The notes beneath the pieces were generated by a model, which made no database searches, was not told where the DNA came from, and saw nothing but the letters and a program-made list of their open reading frames with translations. Shown here piece after piece: positions 43,297 through 52,254 of a stretch of DNA of 64,000 nucleotides (position 1 is its first letter; each line of letters starts with the position of its first letter). This DNA comes from Sphingomonadaceae bacterium PASS1 (GTDB taxonomy: Bacteria > Pseudomonadota > Alphaproteobacteria > Sphingomonadales > Sphingomonadaceae): assembly GCA_002255985.1 (NCBI GenBank), contig NKIR01000003.1, positions 186,001-250,000 of the forward strand, written 5' to 3'. Both the position numbers and the translations under genes were made by a program.

Positions 43297-43947
43297 ATGT
43301 CGACAGTCAAAAAGACAAAAGGCACGGTAAAAAAGCCGGCAGTAAAAAAGTCGGCGGCTGCGCCGGCAGCTCCAGTAGCAGCGCAAGCTAACGCTAGTGA
43401 CAACGGTCATGACGGCGAAGAAGGTTCGGGCGTTCGTCGCCGTGACTTCATTCACGTCGCCGCGGTCAGCTTCGCGGGCGTAGGTGCCGCAGCCGTTGCG
43501 ATGCCATTGGTATCGCAGATGAGCGCAAGCGCTGACGTGCTGGCACTCGCCTCAATCGAGGTTGACGTTGCCGCCATCCAGCCAGGTCAGTCCATTAAGA
43601 CCAGCTGGCGCAAACAGCCGGTGTTCATCCGCAACCTGACGCCCGCTGAAATCGAAGAAGCAAATAAGGTTGATGTTGGTTCGCTGCGCGATCCACAAAC
43701 CCTTGCTGAACGCACCAAGCCGGGCAAAGAAAATTGGCTGATTACGCTTGGCGTATGTACCCATTTGGGTTGCGTACCACTTGGCGCAGCATCCGGTGAA
43801 GTTAAGGGCGAATATGGCGGCTATTTCTGCCCATGCCATGGTTCGCATTATGACACCGCCGCACGCATCCGGAAGGGTCCAGCTCCGCTGAACCTTGCTG
43901 TTCCGGAGTTCGCATTCATTTCTGACACAGTCGTTAAAATCGGTTGA
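43297..43947 (+). CDS. petA: Ubiquinol-cytochrome c reductase Rieske iron-sulfur subunit
   Basis: The 2Fe-2S subunit of the bc1 complex. The 216-residue protein has a twin-arginine-like signal anchor ([25 protein letters not shown]) and the cluster motifs [10 protein letters not shown] and CPCHGSHYD, with ligands Cys, His and Cys, His. The first 46 residues, before the signal, are unusual: a Lys/Ala/Pro-rich stretch with KKxxxKK repeats and an acidic segment. The ribosome site is AAAAAGGG. petB follows 14 bases on. Confidence 0.97.
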   Translation: MSTVKKTKGTVKKPAVKKSAAAPAAPVAAQANASDNGHDGEEGSGVRRRDFIHVAAVSFAGVGAAAVAMPLVSQMSASADVLALASIEVDVAAIQPGQSIKTSWRKQPVFIRNLTPAEIEEANKVDVGSLRDPQTLAERTKPGKENWLITLGVCTHLGCVPLGAASGEVKGEYGGYFCPCHGSHYDTAARIRKGPAPLNLAVPEFAFISDTVVKIG

Positions 43948-43961
43948 GGAGCTAAAACGCG

Positions 43962-45254
43962 ATGAGCTTCCCTTGGGCACAAGAATATAAACCGCAGGGT
44001 ACGGTGAGCAAGTGGGTAGACGAACGTCTACCGTTGCCACGCCTTGTATATAACGCGGTCGGCGCCGGATATCCGGTACCCCGCAACCTCAATTACTTCT
44101 GGAACTTCGGCGTCCTTGCGGGCGTCGCTCTGGTTATCCAGATTGTGACCGGCATCGTGTTGGCCATGCATTATTATGCAAGTGTCGATGGCGCGTTCAA
44201 CAGCGTTGAACATATCATGCGCGATGTTAACTCGGGCTGGTTTGTTCGCTATGCGCATATGAACGGCGCAAGCTTCTTCTTCATCGTGGTGTACATCCAT
44301 ATCTTCCGCGGTCTTTTCTATGGTTCATATAAAGCGCCACGCGAAATGATCTGGTTGCTGGGCGTAACCATCTTCTTGTTGATGATGGCGACTGCGTTCA
44401 TGGGCTACGTGCTTCCATGGGGCCAAATGAGCTTCTGGGGTGCGCAGGTTATCACAGGCTTCTTCTCTGCCATTCCATTGGTTGGTGAACCGCTGCGTCA
44501 GCTTCTTTTGGGTGGCTTTGCGCCAGACCAAGCTGCGCTAAACCGCTTCTTCTCACTGCACTATTTGCTGCCGTTCGTTATTGCCGGCGTCATCATCTTG
44601 CACATATGGGCATTGCACATTCCAGGGTCTTCAAACCCAACGGGGGTTAGCATAAAGGGTGAACAAGACACGGTTCCATTCCACCCATATTACACCGCAA
44701 AAGACGGCTTTGGCCTTGGGATCTTCTTGATCTTCTTCGTTGCTGTAACCTTCTTTGCGCCAAACATGCTTGGCCACCCGGACAACTATATTCCTGCGAA
44801 CCCGCTTTCGACGCCAGCGCACATCGTGCCGGAATGGTATTTCTTGCCGTTCTACGCGATTTTGAAGGCGTTCACGGTCGACTTCGGCATTCCGTTCACC
44901 GGCATCATCATCATCCCTGCGAAGCTGATGGGCGTGCTTGCGATGTTCGGTTCGATCTTGCTATTGTTCTTCCTGCCTTGGCTGGACACGTCGCCAGTAC
45001 GTTCGGGACATTATCGTCCATTGTTCCGCAAGTTCTTCTGGTACGGTCTGATCCCATCGCTGGTGGTATTGACCTATTGCGGTGGTAAACCTCCATATAC
45101 CCAGTGGGTTGTCCTAAGCCAGCTTGCGGCAGCTTACTACTTCGCTCACTTCTTGATCATTTTGCCGATAGTCTCGCGCATTGAACGGCCGCTTCCGCTG
45201 CCGAACTCAATCACCGAATCTGTCACCGGCAAACCGCTTCCAGCGGCTGCGTAA
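43962..45254 (+). CDS. petB: Ubiquinol-cytochrome c reductase cytochrome b subunit
   Basis: The membrane core of the bc1 complex, with both b haems and the quinone sites. The 430-residue protein has RNLNYFWNFGVLAG, haem-ligand histidines in LAMHYYA and HMNGASFFF and in LHYLLPFVIAGVIILHIWALH, the Qo motif VLPWGQMSFWGAQV and PEWYFLPFYAILKA. Length is in the normal alphaproteobacterial range. Second gene of petABC. Confidence 0.97.
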   Translation: MSFPWAQEYKPQGTVSKWVDERLPLPRLVYNAVGAGYPVPRNLNYFWNFGVLAGVALVIQIVTGIVLAMHYYASVDGAFNSVEHIMRDVNSGWFVRYAHMNGASFFFIVVYIHIFRGLFYGSYKAPREMIWLLGVTIFLLMMATAFMGYVLPWGQMSFWGAQVITGFFSAIPLVGEPLRQLLLGGFAPDQAALNRFFSLHYLLPFVIAGVIILHIWALHIPGSSNPTGVSIKGEQDTVPFHPYYTAKDGFGLGIFLIFFVAVTFFAPNMLGHPDNYIPANPLSTPAHIVPEWYFLPFYAILKAFTVDFGIPFTGIIIIPAKLMGVLAMFGSILLLFFLPWLDTSPVRSGHYRPLFRKFFWYGLIPSLVVLTYCGGKPPYTQWVVLSQLAAAYYFAHFLIILPIVSRIERPLPLPNSITESVTGKPLPAAA

Positions 45255-45272
45255 AACAGGGAAAGCATAATC

Positions 45273-46136
45273 ATGGTTCGTTTAGTTGCTTTTTTGGTAG
45301 GCCTGTTTTTCAGCGGCATGCTGTTACTTGGCCTTGGGGACACCGTAATCACGGCGATCAAGGAGCCCGCCGTACCTACGGTTGAGGCCGCGTTCCACGA
45401 AGAGACTTTGCCCGTCTCATTTGCCCATGACGGTCCGTTGGGCAAATATGACCGTGGTCAGTTGCAGCGTGGCTTGAAGGTCTATTCCGAAGTCTGCGCC
45501 GCTTGCCACAGCTTGAAGCTGGTCTCGTTCCGCGATTTCGCGGCCTTGGGTTACAACGAAGATCAGGTCAAAGCGCTTGCAAAGGCATGGAAAACCGAAG
45601 TTCCAAGCATCAACCCTGAAACGGGCGAGCCTGCGACACGTCCCGCTATTCCTGCTGATAAAATTCCTGCGCCATTTGCGAACGAAGTTGCAGCACGTGC
45701 CGCCAACAACAATGCGCTTCCGCCAGATCTTTCGCTGATCACAAAGGCGCGTGAAGGCGGCCCTGCATATGTGTATTCGTTGCTGCTCGGCTATCGTGAC
45801 CAAGCGGGCTACAAGAACGAAGAAGGCAAAGAACTGCTTAAGGAATTCCCTGAGGCGGCGACACCTGCCGGCCTGCACTTCAACCCATGGTTTGCTAACC
45901 TGAACATCGCAATGGCGGCACCGCTCGCTGCGGATGACCAGGTTACCTATGACGATGGTACGAAGGCCACCAAGGCACAGATGGCGAAAGACGTCTCTGC
46001 ATTCCTGACCTGGGCTGCGGAACCAAAGATGGAAAACCGCAAGAGCGCAGGTTGGGCAGCCCTTGGCTTCCTCCTGGTCTTCACGGTCCTTGCTTGGATG
46101 TCCTACAAAACAATCTGGGCCGACAAGAAGCATTGA
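45273..46136 (+). CDS. petC: Ubiquinol-cytochrome c reductase cytochrome c1 subunit
   Basis: The haem c subunit of bc1, exposed to the periplasm. The 287-residue protein has an N-terminal hydrophobic signal, the haem site YSEVCAACHSLK, the NPETGEPATRPAIPADKIP and LPPDLSLITKAREGGPAYVYSLLLGY segments, the Met ligand in NLNIAMAAPL, and a C-terminal anchor (WAALGFLLVFTVLAWMSYK). A terminator follows at 46163-46188, closing the operon. Confidence 0.97.
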   Translation: MVRLVAFLVGLFFSGMLLLGLGDTVITAIKEPAVPTVEAAFHEETLPVSFAHDGPLGKYDRGQLQRGLKVYSEVCAACHSLKLVSFRDFAALGYNEDQVKALAKAWKTEVPSINPETGEPATRPAIPADKIPAPFANEVAARAANNNALPPDLSLITKAREGGPAYVYSLLLGYRDQAGYKNEEGKELLKEFPEAATPAGLHFNPWFANLNIAMAAPLAADDQVTYDDGTKATKAQMAKDVSAFLTWAAEPKMENRKSAGWAALGFLLVFTVLAWMSYKTIWADKKH

Positions 46137-46162
46137 TAAAAAAACAGCATAGTTTTTGGAAG

Positions 46163-46188
46163 GGGCCGCTTTTGCGGCCCTTTCTTTT
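46163..46188 (+). terminator. Intrinsic terminator of petABC
   Basis: GGGCCGC (46163-46169) pairs with GCGGCCC (46174-46180) around TTTT, followed by TTTCTTTT. It lies 27 bases after the petC stop. Confidence 0.9.
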
Positions 46189-46257
46189 GCAATCTGGGCG
46201 TTGACGCTAGGGCCGTATAATGGCAATAGCGGCGCTCAAGACGGCCTATCGCCAGTC

Positions 46258-46331
46258 GCGGGTATAGCATAGTGGTAATGCACTAGCCTTCCAAGCTAGC
46301 TAGAGGGGTTCGATTCCCCTTACCCGCTCCA
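46258..46331 (+). tRNA. tRNA-Gly (anticodon TCC)
   Basis: A 74-base cloverleaf with encoded CCA. Acceptor GCGGGTA (46258-46264) pairs with TACCCGC (46321-46327), discriminator T, CCA at 46329-46331. The anticodon stem CTAGC/GCTAG encloses loop CTTCCAA, anticodon TCC. T-arm AGGGG TTCGATT CCCCT. Its 3' end is partly copied 57 bases downstream. Confidence 0.95.
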
Positions 46332-46360
46332 ACTTTTCGGCACATCGATACTGCAACCTT

Positions 46361-46425
46361 AGGGGTTCGATTGTCCTCCGCTGCGCTCCGGTCGCCTGCG
46401 GCACCCCCTTACCCGCTCCAACTTT
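46361..46425 (+). repeat. Split copy of the tRNA-Gly 3' end with a 32-base insert
   Basis: AGGGGTTCGATT (46361-46372) repeats tRNA bases 46304-46315 exactly. After an unrelated 32-base insert (46373-46404) the copy resumes with CCCCTTACCCGCTCCA and ACTTT (46405-46425), matching the tRNA 3' end and four or five bases past it. The insert contains CCGC/GCGG and GCG/CGC arms that can pair. No 5' half exists, so it is not a second tRNA. Confidence 0.85.
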
Positions 46426-46571
46426 CCACAGCTTCAAATCGTCGCGTTAAATCATCGCATGCTGTTACAGTTTGCGACAAAGCATGCTTTGCCTCGACAT
46501 ACGGTTGCGACATATACAATCTATGTCGGTTTCATCTGCAGTCCCGCGGACGATCATAAGGAGCGATTAGG
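46426..46571. other. Leader of the EF-hand gene
   Basis: With the tRNA and its partial copy this completes the gene-free stretch 46137-46571. I see no further feature except AAGGAG at 46558-46563, a good ribosome site for the EF-hand gene. Confidence 0.6.
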
Positions 46572-47147
46572 ATGAAGAAACTTTCAATTTATGCTGGCCT
46601 GATGGCCCTTTCGGTAATGTCGGCTTCAGCATTATATGCTGCGCCCGATGGAAGGGCAGACCAAGACGGCAGCCGCGCTGTCACCAAAGCAGAAGCCATG
46701 GCCGCCGCTGATGCGCATTTTGCCATGATGGACGCCAACGGTGATGGCACGTTGAATGAAGGCGACAAGGCCGCGATGCTGGCTAAGCGCTTTGCCGCAA
46801 TCGACACCGACAAAAACGACTCCATCAGCCAAGCTGAATTCATGGCCGCACATGAAATGCGCGATGAGCGCCGCGCTGACCGACGCGAAAAGCGCATGGA
46901 GCATGGCAAGATGGGTAAGCGCCATGGGCGCGAAGGTGGTCGTGCCGGCCCCATGGATATGATGGCGCGTGCGGATAGCAATGGTGACAAGGCCATATCG
47001 CAATCGGAATTCCGTGCAGCCGCTGAAGCACGTTTCGCCAAAGCAGATACAAATGGCGACGGCAGCATCACCCCCGACGAGCGCAAGGCCGGACGCAAGG
47101 GGCGCTGGAACGGACCAATGGCCCCTGCCCAACCCAACGGCGGCTGA
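46572..47147 (+). CDS. Exported EF-hand calcium-binding protein
   Basis: A 191-residue protein with signal peptide (LSIYAGLMALSVMSASALYAA). It has four EF-hand loops, DANGDGTLNEGD, DTDKNDSISQAE, DSNGDKAISQSE and DTNGDGSITPDE, in two pairs separated by a strongly basic linker (RDERRADRREKRMEHGKMGKRHGRE). Calcium binding in the periplasm or outside the cell is expected. Role unknown. It has its own terminator and precedes a two-component system, but no shared operon is evident. Confidence 0.88.
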   Translation: MKKLSIYAGLMALSVMSASALYAAPDGRADQDGSRAVTKAEAMAAADAHFAMMDANGDGTLNEGDKAAMLAKRFAAIDTDKNDSISQAEFMAAHEMRDERRADRREKRMEHGKMGKRHGREGGRAGPMDMMARADSNGDKAISQSEFRAAAEARFAKADTNGDGSITPDERKAGRKGRWNGPMAPAQPNGG

Positions 47148-47196
47148 AAAACTTTGCTGGCGCGGTCTTTTCTCCCTTTTGGACCCTGTCTTTCTT

Positions 47197-47230
47197 GGCC
47201 GGAGCTGCTCGGTCTTCTCCGGCCTTTTTT
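47197..47230 (+). terminator. Intrinsic terminator of the EF-hand gene
   Basis: GGCCGGAG (47197-47204) pairs with CTCCGGCC (47217-47224) around a 12-base loop, followed by TTTTTT. It separates the EF-hand gene from the two-component genes. Confidence 0.9.
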
Positions 47231-47267
47231 GTTGCTAATGTCTGTCCAACGATGAAGCCTGCGCGAT

Positions 47268-47987
47268 ATGCATAAATCCCGCCCACATCTGCTGCTTGTC
47301 GACGATGAAGCGTCGATTCGTGAGCCATTGGGCAAATATCTTGAGCGGCACGGCTTCCGGGTTACCGACGTCGCCAGCGCATCGACCGCGCGTTCCGCGT
47401 TGCTCTCCTATGACATCGATATGGTCCTGCTGGATATCATGATGCCCGGTGAGGATGGATTGAGCCTCTGCCGTCATATCGCCGCGTATGAAGGCCCGCC
47501 CGTCATTCTGCTGACGGCCAAGTCGGAAGACACCGACCGCATCATTGGCCTTGAAATCGGCGCGGACGATTATGTCGTCAAACCCTTTTCCCCGCGCGAA
47601 CTGGTGGCCAGAATAAAGGCTGTTCTGCGCCGCATCTCTTCGGGCGCGCCAAAACCCGAACGCACGGGTCAACGCTTTAGCTTCGATGGCTGGACCTTGA
47701 ACACCACCGAACAGAAGCTGTTCGATCCCGAAGGCGTTTTGGTGCCGTTATCATCGGGCGAGTTCCGGATGCTGGAAGCGTTGGTGGAGCGCGCAGGCCA
47801 CATATTGACCCGCGATCAGCTGCTCGATCTTACCCGCGGGCGCGAGGGTGGCCCTTTTGACCGTGCGATCGATAATCAGATTAGCCGCTTACGCCGCAAG
47901 ATCGAACATGATCCAAAGGACCCTCAACATATCAAAACTATTTGGGGGGGCGGCTATCGCTTTTCCACGGCGGTTACCCGCCTGTGA
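47268..47987 (+). CDS. OmpR family response regulator
   Basis: A 239-residue regulator. The receiver domain has LLVDDEASIREP, phosphorylation site Asp56 in VLLDIMMPGEDG, LTAKSEDTDRI and DDYVVKPFSPRELVARI. The C-terminal winged helix ends in DRAIDNQISRLRRKIEHDPKDPQHIKTIWGGGYRF. Its TGA overlaps the kinase GTG as GTGA, so the two are a tightly coupled pair. The pattern resembles OmpR of EnvZ/OmpR-like pairs; the signal is unknown. Confidence 0.94.
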   Translation: MHKSRPHLLLVDDEASIREPLGKYLERHGFRVTDVASASTARSALLSYDIDMVLLDIMMPGEDGLSLCRHIAAYEGPPVILLTAKSEDTDRIIGLEIGADDYVVKPFSPRELVARIKAVLRRISSGAPKPERTGQRFSFDGWTLNTTEQKLFDPEGVLVPLSSGEFRMLEALVERAGHILTRDQLLDLTRGREGGPFDRAIDNQISRLRRKIEHDPKDPQHIKTIWGGGYRFSTAVTRL

Positions 47988-49405
47988 CACCGGCGCGCAC
48001 CTTCCGCTTGTGGCCACGGAGCCTTTATGGCCAAATATTGCTCGTCACCGGATCTGCGCTGTTACTGGCGCAGTGCGTGAATGCAGCCATGTTGTTGTCG
48101 GGCGCACGCACGCGCGCTGTGGCAGAAGCATCAGTGATGGTTGTCAGCCGCGTCGCCAACCAATTGGAACGCAGCGAACGCCTCAGCGAAGGGTCTGCCA
48201 CGCCATTTATCGCAGCACGCGATGATGTAGGGAATGACCGGCCAACGCGCCGCAGGAACGTTACCATTAAAGTTGACGACAATGCCCTCAACATTTCCAG
48301 CGCAGAATATCAGGATGATATTTCGATCCGTGCGCAGGAATTTCTACGGCAGGGCGAGATCGCATTATCAGACGTGCGCATATCAGCAGTATCGCTGAAC
48401 GCGCTTCCCCCTGCGTTGCGCGATCCACAGATTCGCCGCTGGCAAGACGGACGGTTCCGTCAGTCTGCCCGAAAAATGCCAAGCACCGCCGTACTCCTGA
48501 CAGGCCGGTTGCCCAATGGGCAGTTTTTGCATGCAGCGGGACTTGTGCGTCCAAACGACCGTGCATCCATGATCGCTTTATTGCTGCAGACGTTTACGTT
48601 GTTTGTGGCTGTCATGGTGCCGCTGGCATTGGTGGCGCGCCGGATTGCGCGACCGCTTGAGGATTTGACCCGCCGAGTGCGGCGCATCGGCGTTGCCGAA
48701 GATCCCGAACCCATGGAGCGCGCAGGGCCAGATGACGTCCAGCAGTTGATCGTCGCATTCAACGCGATGCAGGCGCGCGTCTCAAACCTGCTTGGCGAGA
48801 AAGACGTGATGTTGGGCGCCATTGGCCATGATTTAAAAACCCCCCTCGCCGCGCTGCGCGTGCGTATTGAATCCGTCGATGACGATGAAGAACGCGAAAA
48901 AATGGCCTCCACCATTGATGAAATGGTGACCATCCTTGATGACATTCTAACGTTCGCGCGGTTGGGCAAGTCTGGCGAACCACTGCAATCGGTCGATATC
49001 GGCGCGATCGTGGAAACGGTGGTCAGCGACTTCGCACAAGCCAGTTTCGAAACGTCCGAACTGCGTGTTGTCTCGCATATCCGGCCCGTGCTGATCCGGC
49101 GCGCGCTGCGCAACCTGATTGGCAATGCAATTGCCTATGGAAAGCATGCTGCGCTTGCGGTGCGCGAAGAAGACGGCATGATTTTTGTTGATATCGATGA
49201 TGATGGTCCAGGCATCGATCCCGCAATGGCAGAAAGCATGTTCGAACCATTTATGCGCGCGGAACGATCACGCAGCCGCTCCACAGGCGGTTCCGGATTG
49301 GGCCTAACCATCTCGCGTGCCATCGCCCGCGCCCATGGCGGTGATGTTACATTACAGAATCGAACCGCTGGCGGCTTGCGCGCGACAATGTCGTTTAAGC
49401 TATAA
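47984..49405 (+). CDS. Sensor histidine kinase (EnvZ-like class)
   Basis: The protein has 473 residues from GTG 47984, which overlaps the regulator stop. The order is a first membrane helix (ILLVTGSALLLAQCVNAAMLL), a periplasmic domain of about 150 residues and a second helix (LFVAVMVPLALVARRI). Then come HAMP (RPLEDLTRRVRRIG), HisKA with His282 in LGAIGHDLKTPLAALR, and HATPase with NLIGNAIAYGK, DIDDDGPGID and TGGSGLGLTISR. The HDLKTPL box fits the EnvZ-like group. Confidence 0.93.
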   Translation: MTPARTFRLWPRSLYGQILLVTGSALLLAQCVNAAMLLSGARTRAVAEASVMVVSRVANQLERSERLSEGSATPFIAARDDVGNDRPTRRRNVTIKVDDNALNISSAEYQDDISIRAQEFLRQGEIALSDVRISAVSLNALPPALRDPQIRRWQDGRFRQSARKMPSTAVLLTGRLPNGQFLHAAGLVRPNDRASMIALLLQTFTLFVAVMVPLALVARRIARPLEDLTRRVRRIGVAEDPEPMERAGPDDVQQLIVAFNAMQARVSNLLGEKDVMLGAIGHDLKTPLAALRVRIESVDDDEEREKMASTIDEMVTILDDILTFARLGKSGEPLQSVDIGAIVETVVSDFAQASFETSELRVVSHIRPVLIRRALRNLIGNAIAYGKHAALAVREEDGMIFVDIDDDGPGIDPAMAESMFEPFMRAERSRSRSTGGSGLGLTISRAIARAHGGDVTLQNRTAGGLRATMSFKL

Positions 49406-49437
49406 AAAAGTCGGCTAACGGCGCCGCATGTGAAAAT

Positions 49438-50592
49438 TTAGCCCGTAGGCTGATTTTTCCATGTACCGCTATTTTGATATTCCGGTTTGATGCCCGCCGC
49501 CTCTGGCAAACGCTGGCCAGTATATTCGGCATCTCTACCAGGATGCGAGGCATCGCGCGAATAAGATGACGCTGCGTAAGGTGCATTTGGTGCGATGGAG
49601 GATGCCGCCCGCGTAACATATTCCGCGTCGGCCTCTGCTTTCAAACGGGCTGCAGCAAATTCCTTTTCATATCTTTTTTGCAGCGCAATCGGGTCAAGGT
49701 CATTGGCATATTGCGGCGACCATGCGCGTGGCTTTGGTCCGGGGAATGGCTCGTGACCTGCATAGCTGCGGGAAAACGCTGATGGACGACCAGCAATACC
49801 CTTCCAGCTATAAAAGCGGTGTGCGCCAATGGTTCCGAGAAAGTTCAGGCTGGGGCCCCAATAAGGGTACACATAGGTCGCGTGGTAATGGGTAGCCATG
49901 CCGACTGGAGCGTACACATAACCGGCAAGTGCATCGGCCGCGACCCCTTGTGCCCGCAACCACGACGCGCGCGCAGGAATGCGCAACATTGAACCGTCGC
50001 AGCTATAACTGAACTGGCAGCCGGTGGCGCGTTCTGACCCCTGATAAATGACCCCACAGACGCTATTGGGGTAAGTAGGATGGCGCATGCGGTTGAGAAT
50101 GACCTGCGCCACCGCCCGCTGGCCGACATCAGGTTCATTCGCGGCTTCATAATAAATGGCGTCGGTCAGACATTTGAGCGCGCGGGTATGCGCGATGGTG
50201 CCCGCACGAACCACAAATGGCCGCGCTGCGCCGGCAAGGTTCCGATTGTCGTTGGCGGGAAGGATAATGTCGTCGCCGGACATATCATTCTCTAACGATG
50301 TGAATTCCGGCGCCGCTGTGTGGCCAGCATCTGACGGATCGAGATAAAAGAACGCAGAGCCGGGGAAGTTTTCTGCCGGATATTCAGCATCCCAGTGCAC
50401 GGGCGCGGACGAAGGAATTTGGTCCTTGCCGCTAAAGGGTATGATTTGCGCCACCGACGGCACAATCGCCAGCAATGCAAAAGCGAGCGTGACGATCATG
50501 ATTTCGCGCCCACCAATCAAACGGCGACGGCGAACGGGGGCATCCCGTTTGGTCCGCAATATTGCCGTGTCATTGATGGGATCGTGAATCAT
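49438..50592 (-). CDS. SleB-type cell wall hydrolase
   Basis: A 384-residue envelope protein. A basic N-terminus precedes a signal anchor (IMIVTLAFALLAIVPSVAQ). The Hydrolase_2 domain follows: CLTDAIYYEAANEPDVGQRAVAQVILNRMRHPTYPNSVCGVIYQGS, GCQFSYSCDG and GMATHYHATYVYPYW, the lytic-transglycosylase/amidase fold of spore SleB. The C-terminal 100 residues are low-complexity (Ala/Ser/Tyr-rich). It is convergent with the kinase gene. Confidence 0.87.
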   Translation of the reverse strand: MIHDPINDTAILRTKRDAPVRRRRLIGGREIMIVTLAFALLAIVPSVAQIIPFSGKDQIPSSAPVHWDAEYPAENFPGSAFFYLDPSDAGHTAAPEFTSLENDMSGDDIILPANDNRNLAGAARPFVVRAGTIAHTRALKCLTDAIYYEAANEPDVGQRAVAQVILNRMRHPTYPNSVCGVIYQGSERATGCQFSYSCDGSMLRIPARASWLRAQGVAADALAGYVYAPVGMATHYHATYVYPYWGPSLNFLGTIGAHRFYSWKGIAGRPSAFSRSYAGHEPFPGPKPRAWSPQYANDLDPIALQKRYEKEFAAARLKAEADAEYVTRAASSIAPNAPYAASSYSRDASHPGRDAEYTGQRLPEAAGIKPEYQNSGTWKNQPTG

Positions 50593-50680
50593 ATGGTTGC
50601 GGGCAGACTTTGTTGAGATTCGCGTAGATGCGCAGCTCTAACTGACTTCGTCTCCCACCGCGTGGACGATTTTCGGCATG

Positions 50681-50701
50681 TGCCAGCTTGGGACGCTGGC
50701 A
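50681..50701. repeat. Short perfect hairpin
   Basis: TGCCAGC (50681-50687) pairs with GCTGGCA (50695-50701) around TTGGGAC in the gap between the glycosyltransferase end and the cell-wall hydrolase start. A termination role for the glycosyltransferase is possible, but no T-run follows. Confidence 0.5.
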
Positions 50702-50734
50702 TGAACAGTTCTTAAATTCCAATTTATGCTATAT

Positions 50735-51766
50735 TTATGAAGTGGTTACAAAGACGCCTGCAACCGCCATTGCCAATATCATCGCCCGAATGAGGCGGCC
50801 CTTCCGCCCGAGCCGCAATATCGTGCGGAGCGACCCGGTGAAGCCGCCGCCACGACGGACGTGATCGACCATGATTTGAAAGGCAGGTCCAAGTAAAAGA
50901 TCGTTAGAATAGCGCGTGCGTTCGACGATCCTCCGACGGACAAATGCCGACGCGCCTTCCCGTTGGAAGATATGATCAAGTTCATCGATTTCCGGCAGAT
51001 CATTACAGTCGTTAAACACGGACGGTTGGCCATTTTCCGTATTTTCGTAATCGAGCCACGCAATGGCCGCAGCCTTCGCCTGTGGAATGGCATATTTTTG
51101 GCTGATTTGCTGAGCACTGCGGCGGTAGAGCAATAGTCGTTCAGGAAGGCTGGTGATTTGGGTGACCCGCGCCGCGCGCAGCCATAGGTCGTAGTCCTCG
51201 GCATGGCGGAATGCTGCACGATAGCCACCAAGATCGCGTACCAGTTGTGTACGCATCATAACCGATGGATGACACACCGGCGGTCCCAGCTCGAGCAATC
51301 GACCCACTTCATCCGGGCTGAAGGGATATGTGGCGGGCACAGGAAGCAGCAACCCGGTCTCATCAAGGTCATGGGTGTTCGTGCCCAAAATACCGATATC
51401 GGGGTGTGCGGCCATATATGCGATTTGCATGGCGAACCGCTCTGGCATCGCGATGTCGTCACTATCCATCCGCGCCAACAACGGCGCGCGTGCATCTGCC
51501 AAAAGCGCGTTCAGGCTTGCCACCAGTCCTTTATTTTCGCGAACGATGAGCTGGATACGTGGGTCTTCAGCGGCAAGCGCGCGCAAAATTTCGGTACTGC
51601 CATCGGTTGAACCATCATCGACGATCAGGAACTCGAAATCCTCGAAATGCTGCTGCAATATGGATTGCACGCACGGATATAGATGCGCTGCATTATTGTA
51701 GACGCTCATGATGACCGAGAGTGCGGGTGCGGTTGCCATAGGGGCCTGATACGGTCTAATCGTCAC
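50735..51766 (-). CDS. Family 2 glycosyltransferase
   Basis: A 343-residue GT-A enzyme. LSVIMSVYNNAAHLYPCVQSILQQHFEDFEFLIVDDGSTDGS is the nucleotide-sugar fold and LLARMDSDDIAMPERFA carries the DxD-type metal motif. The later LGPPVCHPSVMMRTQLVRDLGGYRAAFRHAEDYDLWLRAA region is common in polysaccharide and cell-surface transferases. A C-terminal hydrophobic stretch is present. GTG 51766 and ATG 51739 are both possible starts. Acceptor unknown. Confidence 0.9.
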   Translation of the reverse strand: MTIRPYQAPMATAPALSVIMSVYNNAAHLYPCVQSILQQHFEDFEFLIVDDGSTDGSTEILRALAAEDPRIQLIVRENKGLVASLNALLADARAPLLARMDSDDIAMPERFAMQIAYMAAHPDIGILGTNTHDLDETGLLLPVPATYPFSPDEVGRLLELGPPVCHPSVMMRTQLVRDLGGYRAAFRHAEDYDLWLRAARVTQITSLPERLLLYRRSAQQISQKYAIPQAKAAAIAWLDYENTENGQPSVFNDCNDLPEIDELDHIFQREGASAFVRRRIVERTRYSNDLLLGPAFQIMVDHVRRGGGFTGSLRTILRLGRKGRLIRAMILAMAVAGVFVTTS

Positions 51767-51792
51767 GAATTGGTTTCCATCGGAGAGTTTTC

Positions 51793-52254
51793 ATGCGCAT
51801 CGCGCTCTATCAGCCGGACATGGCCGGCAATGTCGGGGCAGTGTTACGCACAACCGCATGCTTTTGTGTCCAATGCGACATCATTGAACCTTGCGGTTTT
51901 CCCTTTTCAGAACGTGCGTTGAGGCGTGCCGGTATGGATTATGTCGCGCATGCAAAGATCCAGCGCCACACCGACTGGTCGGCGTTTCTTGAAACATTGA
52001 ACGATGCGCGCTTGGTGCTGATGTCGAGCAAGGCGTCAACCGCCCTGCACACATTCGCCTTTCGGCCAGATGATGTCATCCTGATGGGGTCGGAAAGCAG
52101 CGGAGCCCCGCCTGAGGTGCACGCACGCGCCGACGCACGTGTATATATTCCGATGGGCGCTGGATTTCGGTCCTTGAACATTTCGGTGTCGGCTGGCATC
52201 GCGCTGGCAGAAGGTCTTCGGCAGACCCAGCAATTTCCGGAAGGTGCAGTATGA
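51793..52254 (+). CDS. trmL: tRNA (cytidine/uridine-34 2'-O)-methyltransferase
   Basis: It methylates the wobble ribose of tRNA-Leu isoacceptors. The 153-residue SPOUT protein has the three family motifs: IALYQPDMAGNVGAVLRTTACF, LMGSESSGAPPEVH and IPMGAGFRSLNISVSAGIALAE, the knot. It overlaps hemF as ATGA, so the two are translationally coupled. Confidence 0.94.
   Translation: MRIALYQPDMAGNVGAVLRTTACFCVQCDIIEPCGFPFSERALRRAGMDYVAHAKIQRHTDWSAFLETLNDARLVLMSSKASTALHTFAFRPDDVILMGSESSGAPPEVHARADARVYIPMGAGFRSLNISVSAGIALAEGLRQTQQFPEGAV

Noticed and set aside
46361-46425. Second tRNA-Gly gene
   Set aside because: Only the T-arm and acceptor 3' strand are present and they are interrupted; no D-arm, anticodon arm or 5' acceptor strand exists.
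46137-46571. Integrated island or prophage at tRNA-Gly
   Set aside because: No integrase, phage or transfer gene follows; only the copied tRNA end remains as a possible trace.
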